A stretch of DNA of 64,000 nt, taken from assembly GCA_958009055.1 (NCBI GenBank), contig OY253651.1, positions 744,001-808,000 of the forward strand. The letters are read 5' to 3'. Source of the DNA: Choricystis sp. odSpoLacu1. Lineage: Eukaryota; Chlorophyta; Trebouxiophyceae. Shown here piece by piece: positions 22,569 to 31,261 of the stretch (within the stretch, counting starts at the first letter, position 1; the number at the start of each line of letters is the position of its first letter). The notes under the pieces were generated by a model, which saw only the letters and a program-made list of their open reading frames with translations, ran no database searches and was not told the origin of the DNA. The position numbers and the translations under genes were made by a program.

Positions 22569-23794
22569 TCACGCGCGCGCCCGCTTGGGCGGGCCCACGT
22601 CCGGCACCACGCCGTCCACATCGCCCTCGGCGCCCCGCCCCCGCCGCGCGGCCGCGGCGGGCGGCGGCGGCAGGCCAGCCCCCGACGACGGCCCGGCCAG
22701 GCCAAAGGCGGCCGCAAAATCGATGTCCGGCACCTCCAGAATAGACGCCAGGTCGGCGTCGATGTCGTCACGGGCGGGGCCGTCGGCGGGAAGGAGGTAC
22801 GCGGCGTCCACGTCTTTGGCGGAGAACCCCGCGCCCAACGCATCGGGAGGCAGCCCCAACAGTTCAGCCGCCAGCGTCGCCCCCCCCGACGACGGCGCCC
22901 ACAGGTCGTCGAACGAGTTGAGGGCGGAGGAGGCGGGGGGCGGGGCGGCGGAGGGGCGGGGGGGCGGCGCGCGCGCTTTGCCTTTTTCGGCCGCGGTGGC
23001 GCCCGTAGGCACGCTCCCCCCCCCCCCCCCCCCGTCCGCTAGCGAGCCAAAGCCCAGCCGGGTGGAGGGCAGGGGCAGGCGCAGGTGGGCGCGCGTCGCG
23101 TCGTTGGCGCCGTGCACGGTGAGGTCGCAGCTGTGGGGTGGCAGTGTGGATGTGTGGGAGGGTTGAGAGTGTGTGGCTGGGAGCGGCAAGCAGGGCGACG
23201 CGAGCGCGGCGAAAATTCGCGCTCTCCCCTCCCCGCCGCGCGGCTTTTCGCCACCCCCCGGCACCCGCGCGTTTGGCTGGGCGCGTCACAGCATGCACAC
23301 ACACCTCCCAACACACACACACACACACACACACTCTCTCCCACACTCACCCGCGGCACATGACGGCCCTGTCGTCGCAGCACAGCAGACTCGCGGGGGC
23401 GCAGCGACAGATGTCGCAGGAGGGAGGGGCGGACGCGGTGTCGGCGGACACGCGGTCGTGGTGCGCGCCGTCGCCGAGGTGGGCGCTGGTGGGTGGAGGG
23501 GAGGGAGGGTGAGAGAGGGGCGGGTGGCGCGAAACGCTCGGGCGTCGTGAGCGCTGGTTTGTCTCTCCCCCTCTGCGCCCACGCCTGTCTCCCCCGCATT
23601 GCCGCGCCCACCGCGCCTCGACAAGCGAAGCGCGCATGCCAGGGGAGGTAAACGAGGCTCCGGGTGGGAAACAAGCGGACACACAGCCCCCCTCTCTCGA
23701 CTCGCCTGGCGTCGCACGACGCGCACAAAAACTTGCCCTCCGTGAAGCAGAACACGGCCACCGGCACGCCGCCGCAGGCGCAGGCGGACACCAT
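22569..23794 (-). CDS. Double B-box zinc-finger protein, copy 2, intact
   Basis: Exons 23794-23706, 23485-23351 and 23130-22569 give an uninterrupted 261 residues. B-box 1 spans about residues 5-45; B-box 2, from CDICRC to the last His of the motif, about residues 50-90. After it come a Gly6 run, an Ala/Pro region, acidic patches (DDLWAP, DDIDADLASILEVPDIDF) that look like activation segments, and a basic C-terminus. Plant BBX proteins act in light, clock and stress transcription control. The acidic-rich tail supports a transcription role here (inference). Intron 1 has a GC donor; intron 2 contains a (GT)n tract just after the donor. Confidence 0.82.
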
Positions 23795-23974
23795 GGGTGG
23801 TGGGCGGGTGTGGGCGAGGTGTGTCGAGGGGGCGCGGGGTCGGGGAACAAAACAGCCAGTACCGGCGTTTTTCGTTTGTGTTTTCTCGCCGCTGTGTGGG
23901 CCGCGAAAAACACGTGCTCTCTCTTTCTTCTGTGCCCACACCCGACAACCCTCATCACCCGCACTCCTGCCGCC

Positions 23975-24882
23975 ATGGCCCCGCCCCCCTCCCCGCACGC
24001 GCAAGCCCTCCAGTCGCTCACCTTTGTGTACGGCCCCCTCCCCCCCCCGTCCTGCCCCTCGTCCCCCCACTGGACGCCCGCCCCCCTCAAGGGCGGCCAC
24101 CGCGGCCGCTACGCCTGGTCCGACGCGTTTGGAGCGGTGGCGGCGATCTCCCTGGGCCGGGCTGACGTGGCGGGGCGCGTGCTGGCCGCTGTGGGGGACA
24201 CTCTCTGCACCGACCGCGACGGCGGGCGCCGCCTCCCGGGAGCCAGCGACGCGCGGCCGTGGGCGGGGGGGGTGCGCATCGGCAAGCTGGATGAACCGGT
24301 GAGAGAGTGCAGAGAGAGAGGGTTTTGGGTGTGTGTGTGTGTGTTGTGTGCGGGGTGGCGCTGTGCGTTTGCGAAGAAAAAGGGTCGACCGCCGCGTTGT
24401 TTTCTTCCACCCCTCCCTCCTCTCCTCAGGGCACCCCCGACGGAGACGGCATGTACCTCCACTACGCCACCAAAGTGGCCTTCGCCCTGGCCACTCTGGC
24501 CCGCGCCACGCGGGACCCAGCGGCCGCAGCGTCGGCGGTGGACGTGTTGTCGTCCGTCGCGACTGCGTCTCTCGAGGACCCCCCTGCCTCCCCCCCCTTC
24601 TTCCACTGGAAGATCGGCCCCACCCTGGACGCCCCCAAACCACGCGGCCCCGTGCGCGTGGGCGGCCTGGACGCATTCGACGTGGCGGTGACGGCGCGGG
24701 TGGTGGGCGCCGCGGCGGCGTCCGTCGCGGCAGCGCGCGCGGCCGCGCCGCCGCCCACCATCCCACCCCAACTCTCCCACGTCGTGGCTGCCGCCGACGC
24801 CATGATCACGGCCCGACTGGCGTCTTCCCGGGCCCTGGTGTCGGCGGGCGACCCGCTGGACGCGGGGTGTGCAGCGCTGTGG
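23975..24882 (+). pseudogene. Uncharacterised conserved protein, 3'-truncated copy
   Basis: Exon 1 (23975-24298) and the first part of exon 2 (from 24430) match the gene at 4467. At 24882 the sequence switches to an unrelated coiled-coil gene in another frame. Read on, the frame gives over 400 residues of Arg/Pro-rich nonsense, so the product would lack its last ~117 native residues including DISPLMFACSLLP. Probably non-functional if the junction is real. Confidence 0.7.
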
Positions 24883-26237
24883 CGGCCGCCGAGCGCGCGC
24901 GCGCTGACCAGGCGGGCGCCCTGCTGGCCCTGGCCTCCGCTGAAGCCGAGGCGGCGGTGCTGGCTGAGCGTGAGGCGACGGGTGAGCGCCGTGCGGCGGA
25001 GGCAGCTGCCACGGCGGCCGAGCGCGACGCGCGCGCGGCAGCTGCTGCCGCGGTCGACGCGGTGGCGGCAGGCGCAGCGGCCGCCAGCGCGCTGCGCGGC
25101 GCGGCGGCCGAGGTGCGGGCGGTGGCAGCAGCAGCTGACAAGGCTGACGCCGAGGTGGCTGCCATCGTGCAAGCTGCTGAAGCGCGTGAGCGCGACGCTG
25201 CGGCCGCGGCGGTGCGAGGCGACGCGGCCGTCGTGGCCGCCAACGCCGCGGAAGCCGCTGCCACAGCCGCCGACGCCGACCTATCCGCAGCTGAAGCCGC
25301 CCTGGAGCGCACGCGGGCATCCACCGACCTCGCTCGGCGCGACCTGGACCGCCTGCAGCGGGCTGCCGCCACCGCGGCCGCCGCGCGCGGCGACGACGGC
25401 GATGACGGCAGCGCGGCGGCCGCGCGCGCGGCGGCGGCGGCCGCCCGGTCGGCGGCGCGCGCGTCTGCGTCCAAGGGGCGCCAAGCCCGCCAGCGTGCCG
25501 CAGATGCGCGCGCCGCGCTGGCTGTGGAGGCGGAGAGGGCAGCGGGCGACGCGGCGGCAGCAGCGACGGTGGCGGAGCACACTGCCCTGCTGTCCGCACG
25601 CGCCACCCGCCTGGCTGCTGCTGCTGACGAGGCTACCAAAGAGGCAACCGCTGCCAAAGCTGACTGTGAGCGCCACCGGGCTGAAGCCGACCGCACCAAC
25701 GCGGCCACCGCGAGCGCAGAGGCTGCGGCGGTTGCGGCCGCGCACGCGGTCGGTGCGGCAACCGCGGCCGCAGCCGCCCGCGCGGCCGCCGCCGACGATG
25801 AAGCTGCGCGTTTGCAGGCACGCACCACGTCCGCGACAGCGACTGCAGAGGCGGCAGCCGCGGACGCTGCGTCCGCAGACGCAGAGGCGGCCCTGTGGCG
25901 CGCCTGCGCCGACCGCGAGCGTGCCGCGCGCGCCGACCAGACCGTCACCGTGGACGCGGGCGCCTCCCTCGCTGCCGCTGCGGCCGCCAAGTCGGACGCG
26001 CGCAGCGCGGTGGCCGAGCGGGAGGCGGCGCTGGCAGCGCTGGGGGCGGCGGTGGCGCGGCGGTCGCGCATCGCGCAGGCGGTGCGCGCGGCGGCCGCCA
26101 CTGGGGGGCGGGCCGCGGTGCGCAGGGCGTCGGAAGCGGAGAGGGAGGCGGAGGAGGCTGCGGCTGAGCGGCGGGAGGCGGAGGAGAGGCTGGAGGCGGC
26201 GAGAGCGGCGCTGGAGGCGGTGGTGGAGTTGGCATGA
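24883..26237 (+). pseudogene. Ala-rich coiled-coil protein, 5'-truncated
   Basis: An open frame of about 451 residues with strong coding character (A, E, R, D heptads such as AEREAEEAAAERREAEERLE) ends at 26237. It contains not a single methionine, and upstream of 24883 the same frame is only a shadow of the duplicated gene. The real start has therefore been lost at the duplication junction or lies elsewhere in the genome. The reverse strand is also open but encodes only Ala/Ser/Arg, a shadow. Long single-helix or coiled-coil structural protein; family not recognised. Confidence 0.6.
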
Positions 26238-26672
26238 AAAGAGGGAGGGAGAAAAATCATGTTTTCGTGGCTCTCACGCACGCACGTTCGCCTTGTTTTC
26301 CTCTCTCCACAGCCAGTGTGTTAAAGTGTTGTTGGTGTTGACAAGCATGAGCAAAAAATGGTACAGCCATAGAAAAAGGAGGCCTAGGACAAAAACGGTT
26401 TTGAAAAACACAAAAAAAAACTTCACCACTCTCTTCCACTCTCCCATGCGGCCTTTGTCTCCTGGCGCGAACATGTAATGGCATTCTCAGCGTCCAGGAG
26501 CAAACAAGCAGCACGTTTTTTTTGTGTGTTTTTTGGTGGCCCAAAAGAGCAAAGAATCAAGGGTTGGACTTTTTGATGGCCAAGGAAAGGGGGGGGGGGG
26601 CACACGCCTCCAAAAATCAGCGCGGTTGCGTCCAAAATTAAGGGTCAGTAATAGCAAAAAGGGAAACAAAAC
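26238..26672. other. Intergenic, converging 3' ends
   Basis: A 435-bp stretch with A- and T-rich runs, between the stops of convergent genes. It should hold both 3' UTRs. No gene or RNA seen. Confidence 0.6.
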
Positions 26673-27291
26673 TCATGCCTCATACCTCGAGGGGCGCGCC
26701 CTCCGCCGCGCGGGGCGCGCGCGCTTGGCCGGCGGCGGCGCGCCATCGCACGACGCTGGCGTCCCGTGGCGGCGGCCGTCACCCCGACACAGCCGCGGCG
26801 TGGCCGGGGACGGATCAACCCACACGACCCCCCTCTCGGGCGAGGGCGGCGGCGAGTCTGCGTCCGAGTCGCCTGCAGGGAGGGGGGCGACCGCGCCGGA
26901 TGGTGGGAGAGGGGGGGGGGGGGGCTTTGGCGCCGCCGTCCACCGCCACAATGTCGGCCGCCCACTCGCAGAACAGGGGGGCCAGGTCGACGGGGCGGGG
27001 CGGCGCGGCGGAGGGGGTGGGGTCGAGGACGGCGAGGCACGCCGCGTCGAGCGACGCGAGCGAGCCAAATGATGGAAAGGAGCGTGTCGCGGCCAGGCCG
27101 GGGGGTGGGGTGGGGGCGGAGGGTGGTAGTGTGGTTGTGAGGGGCCGCTGTGTGGGGAGAGAGGGGTGTGGGCGGAGGTTGGAAGAGTGTGGGTGGGGGG
27201 GAGGAAGGACGAAGAAGGCTCGTCGCACAGCCGCGTCGCGACGCGCGCGGCGACGTCGTCGTCTCGCAAAATTTCCTCCGCGCCCATTCAT
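26673..27291 (-). CDS. Hypothetical basic protein, frame shifted in a G14 run
   Basis: From the ATG at 27291 a single frame runs through a basic N-terminus (RRRRRRARRD), a Pro/Thr region and a well-formed segment (FGSLASLDAACLAVLD, PLFCEWAADIVAVDGGAKA). A run of 14 G (plus 26911-26924) then switches it out of the frame that ends in an acidic/Pro part and a nuclear-signal-like end (PPAKRARPARRRARPSR). Removing one base gives about 205 residues. No family recognised. An alternative ATG at 27287 gives another frame with less natural protein. Confidence 0.4.
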
Positions 27292-27569
27292 CGACACTCG
27301 GCTCGCATTGCGCTCTCCGACTCCCACCTAGCGCACACCTTGGACCATTCAAAGCCTGAGAGGGAGGCTCCCAGGCCGGAGGGCAGGGCGGGGGCGGTGG
27401 CCGCCATTCGAATGCAGCTGTAGTACCGACGACGAAAAAACGAGAAATCTGGTGAAGTGTGTGAGGCTCGAAAAAAACGGGCGCTCTGAAGGCAGGCACT
27501 ACACACAAAATCAAAAACCTCTCTCGCGCGCACACAAAACCAAACACAAAACGCACACATTCATCCTCT

Positions 27570-29362
27570 TCAATACGGCACGTTGCGCGGCAGGTTGCGG
27601 TTGACGTTGGCGCGCAGCGCGGTCTTCATCGCCGTCTTCTCCGCGTGCACGCGCCCCTTCTGCGCCTCCGCGCGCGCAGCGATGGCCACCGGGTCGCCGT
27701 GGGCGGCGACACCCAGTGCGGTGTAGCTGGTGGTAGGGAAGGGGGGGGGGAAAGGTGAGCGTTTGGGAACGGCACACGCGCGAAAACACGACGCCAACCA
27801 CCCCACAAACAAACCACTCACCGCTCCACCAACGCTGCCCGCACCGCCTCGCTGCGCCGCGGGTCCCTCGGCCGCACTGCCTGCCTGTAGTAGCGCGCCA
27901 GGTGGCGCGACACCAGCACGGCGCCCGAGGGGAGGGCCAGCTCGTAGGAGGCGAGGGCGGGCACGTCGGGGCCGGCGTCGGGGGGCGCGTCGGTCGAGAC
28001 CAGGGCGGACGACGGTTTGCGGGCGCCGTCGCCTCTGGCTTCGTCGTCGCCCGAGGCGGCGCCTGCGTCGGCGCCAGAGTAGTCGTAGAAGTCTTCGTAC
28101 TCGGCTTCATTGCCTTCCCAGGCGAGTTTGCACTGAAGGAGTAGATGGGGAGAATGAATGTCAGGAGGTGAGTTTTTGTTTAGCTCTCCTGCTCAACCAG
28201 CCCCCCCACACCTCCTCCTCCAAACTTCCTTTCTGCCCCACCACCCTCTCACTCCCTCTCTCTCACCTGCGACGTGTCCACCATGTGCCTCTGCACCGCG
28301 TGCAGGCTGGGGTGCACGCGGGCGGTGTCGTCGTCGCCCCGGGTGTAGAGTGCGACGCGCCCGTTTGCAATCTTCGACCCCAAATACGAGAGCAGCCCCT
28401 CCGGGTCGGCCACGTAGGCGGCGTCGGGCAGGTAGAAACCATAACGCTTCCACATGTGCTCCAGGTTGGCTTCCACGCTGAGAGAGAGGGGTGAGTGGGT
28501 GGGGTGAGGTGAGTGTGTGCACGTGTGTGTGTGTGTGTGTGTTTCCCCCGTTCCACCGCATAACCACACTCTCTCACCTCTTGAACATCTTGTTGTCAAA
28601 GAGAGAGCGCTTGGGGTCCCACTGCACCCAGTCGTCTGGCGTGGTAGCGTCGTCGTCCGCATCCGCGACATCCGATGCTGTTTCCCACCCGGAGCCCGTC
28701 TCCTCGTCCTCCACCTCCATCTCCTTGTCCTCCCGCTTGGCGTCGCCGCCCGGCCCCGCGTCAAAGGCGACACCGTTGGGGGCGGCCACCTTGAACCCGG
28801 AGCGGGCGGGGGCGGCCGGCAGCGGCGCGCTCGCTTCCTCGCGCGGCGCGTGCACGGCGACCACGGGGGCCGGCGCTGGAGCCCCACTCGCCTTCACGGC
28901 GTCCCGATATTTTTTAGACGCGACAAACGTTTTGTAGGTGGCCTCCGACGCAAACCGTTTGCGGGTGAGCGGGTCAAACCAAGAGCGGCGCGCGCCCGGG
29001 GGGGCGCCGGGCGCGCTGCCACCACCGCCGCCGCGGGCGGCCAGGGCGGCGGCGCGGGCGTCGTACCACTCGCGCGTGACGGGGGGCAGGCCCGCCACTT
29101 TGCGCTTGAGGTTGTAGCTGTGTGTGTGTGGGGGAGGGGGCAGCCGTCGTCTGGCCAATTCGGCGCGGGGGGAGGGGCAGAGTCTCTCTCTCCACTCCCA
29201 CCCCTGCGCCACCTCTCCACACACGCACCGGTGATACTCCGACTTGTAGTGCTCCACCAGCGACGCCTTGTCGATGAACGCGGTGCCCGCGGTCGAGCAG
29301 TACACGCCGCTCGCGCCCGGCCTGGCGCCCGCGTCGGGGGGGCCTGGGTCGGTGGACGTCAT
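27570..29362 (-). CDS. REI1: REI1/ZNF622-like 60S ribosome biogenesis factor
   Basis: Five exons (29362-29229, 29117-28578, 28477-28267, 28132-27822, 27726-27570) give 450 residues. Family marks: SEYHRYNLKRKVAGLPP, VEANLEHMWKRYGFYLPD, GLLSYLGSKI, EAEYEDFYDYS. REI1 acts in the cytoplasm late in 60S maturation, helping release and recycle Arx1 and checking the exit tunnel with its C-terminal tail. Oddly, the zinc ligands of all four expected C2H2 fingers are gone (CSTA, FDPL, LFDN, LYTR in place of CxxC); only two cysteines remain in the whole protein. The fold may be kept without zinc, or this is a diverged paralogue. It is divergent from the SMIM8-like gene, 205 bp away. Confidence 0.85.
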
Positions 29363-29567
29363 GTTTGTGTGTGTGTGTGTGTGTGTGAGTGTGTGTGCGC
29401 AGAGAAGCTGTGACGACGGCCTGCTAGTGGTGTGCGTGTGTGGGCGGGCGGGCGTGAACGGCAAAACGCCCGGCGAAGAGTGACGGTCGAATGCGGCACT
29501 CCTTCGATTCGTGCGTTTTCCCTCTCCCGCACACGACCACACCCCCATCCTGCTCAGCATCCGGCGT

Positions 29568-29731
29568 ATGCCGGACGCGCCCGCCGCCGCCAGGCCGCGC
29601 CCGCCGCCGCCGCCGCCGCCGCCCCCGCGCCGCGTGCTCGCGCACGGCGAGGAGCACGTGACCGCCGAGTCGGGGTCGCGCGCGTTTCGCGCCCTCAACT
29701 TTGAGCTGTACGCGGTGAGTGTGAGATTATT

Positions 29732-29770
<39 letters not shown>

Positions 29771-29977
29771 ATGGAAGGGCTGGATCACACGCCTTCCCTG
29801 ACCACCCCCTGTCTCCACCCCAATCACACACAGAAACCGGTCGGCTTTGTGCGCCACCTGTCCATCGCGGGCACGGCCGCCGCTGCGGGTGTGTTGATCT
29901 ACTTCTGGGTGCAGGGGCAGCAGGAGCAGCAGAAGGAGGCGGCGCGCAGGGCACAGCGTGTCGAGCGTAGGCTGTGA
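29568..29977 (+). CDS. SMIM8-like small membrane protein
   Basis: Two exons (29568-29714, 29834-29977) give 96 residues, the usual length of SMIM8 (UPF0708). The match is FRALNFELYAKP directly before one hydrophobic helix (about residues 58-78, SIAGTAAAAGVLIYFWV), then a charged helical tail. The N-terminus holds a Pro run. The human protein is of unknown role, with a single membrane pass. The intron starts with a long (GT)n tract. The stop is 25 nt before the ATG of the next gene on the same strand. Confidence 0.7.
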
Positions 29978-30002
29978 GAAAAACAAACAAAACCACAACA
30001 CG

Positions 30003-31186
30003 ATGAATCCACCCACACCGAGAGGCGTGACGGGGGCGCGGTCGGATGCGGAGCAACTGGTCAAGTCGGCGAGGGAGCAGGTGAGTGTGGAAAAGGGAGG
30101 AGGTGGTGGTGAGGGGATGATCCGCACTTTCCTTTCTCACTCTTCCTCCCACACCCCCACACACTCAGATCGCCTCCGTCCGCGCCGAGGCCACCGCCAT
30201 GCTGACCGCCATCTCGTCCGGCTCCACGCCCGCCGAGACGGCGGTGGCCGCGTCGCGCGCCGCGCGCGCGGCCCGCGCGGCCGCGCGCGCCGCCGACGCG
30301 GCCGCCGGCGCGCTGGCCCAGGCCGGCCTGCTGCGCCCCGAACCCCGGGATGACGACCCCGACGCCACGGCGGACGCGGCCGCCGCTGAAGAGTTGGGGG
30401 GGCGGCGCCGCGTGGCGGCCGCCGCGCTGGCCGCCCTCGACTCGGCACTCAGTGACGCGGCGCCGGCGCCGCCCCCCCCCCCGCCCGCCGCCGCCTCCGC
30501 CGACTGGCACGCCCGACCGGGCGGCACTGGCCGACCTGTTGACGGCCGCCTGCGTTGCAGTTGCAGAAGACAGCGGCATGCGGGTGGAGCTGGCTTCCGA
30601 CGACGGCGCGACAGTCGACGCGCGTGCGCCCGCGCCCGCTCCATCTACCGCCTCCTCCGCCGCCACAGGCGTCCTGCTGCACGCGGGTGCGTTCACGGTG
30701 GCAGTGGCGCTGGAGTGTCCCGGCACCCCCGCCGTGGCGGCGCTGTCGGTGCACGCGCCCCCGTCGGCTGCGGCCGCCCTCCACGGCGCCGCAGCGGGCT
30801 GGGTGCCCCCCACGTCCGCGGCGGCGGCCGAGCTGGCGGCTCGTGCACGGCGGGCGCACGCCTACTACGTGGCACGCGCCATGGTGGGCGTGGACGGCGG
30901 CAGCGACGGCGGGAGTGCGTCCGCGTGGCGCGCGCGCACGGCCGCGCTGCAAGAAACGCTGCTCTGGTGCGCCGGCTCCCGCCACCTGCTCTCCTCCAAG
31001 TGCGCGGTGACGGGGGCCGTCCTGGCGCGCGGCGCCCCCGGGTCGGCGGCCGCGGGGGCGGCCCTGCTGCCGCCTGCGGTGCGGGCGCACAGGGTGCCGC
31101 GCGGAGCTCTGGCCGCGCGCGCGGCGGCTGCAGGGGCGGGCGTGCCCGCCTTTCACGCGTACTCGGCCCCCGCGTGGGCGACGTGA
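30003..31186 (+). CDS. Probable Mediator subunit 27-like protein, frame shifted in a C11 run
   Basis: Exon 1 (30003-30080) encodes 26 residues; exon 2 (30169-31186) is in two frames joined by removing one C from 30472-30482. The product is about 364 residues: an N-terminal Ala-rich helical part (EQLVKSAREQIASVRAEATA), a Pro linker, and a C-terminal domain with ETLLWCAGSRHLLSSKC, GAALLPPAVRAH and GVPAFHAYSAP. That order (Cys-containing motif, LLPP, aromatic-His end) recalls the C-terminus of plant MED27. The match is weak and tentative. Mediator would place it in Pol II transcription. Confidence 0.45.
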
Positions 31187-31261
31187 GAAGAGAGAGAGGG
31201 TGGAGTGTTTACGTTTCTGTGTTTGTCAGTGTGTTACTTTTTTCATTCCGTTTTCCCTCAC

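Larger units (their letters stand above)
19510..24882. repeat. Segmental duplication, copy 2
   Basis: Partner of 1-5374. It includes the 5' end of the complete urea carboxylase gene and ends inside the uncharacterised gene at 24882. The bases at the two right edges share a short GCGGC-like microhomology (GTGGGCGGC in copy 1, GTGGCGGC in copy 2). Confidence 0.95.

Noticed and set aside
1..24882. Transposon or LTR origin of the duplication
   Set aside because: No transposase, reverse transcriptase, terminal repeats or target-site duplication at the visible edges.
24806..26281. Minus-strand open frame of 491 Ala/Ser/Arg residues
   Set aside because: Antisense of the coiled-coil frame. The plus strand has the Glu/Lys/Arg/Asp heptads expected of real protein; this strand does not, although it does have ATGs.
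24307..26478. 723-residue fusion read straight through the duplication junction
   Set aside because: After 24882 this frame is out of phase with the coiled-coil gene and gives low-complexity Arg/Pro sequence; the fusion is not a sensible protein.
27123..27287. Alternative start MGAEEILRDDD at 27287 for the hypothetical gene
   Set aside because: It would need an intron with no good GT donor to reach the best-looking downstream segment; the ATG at 27291 reaches it directly.
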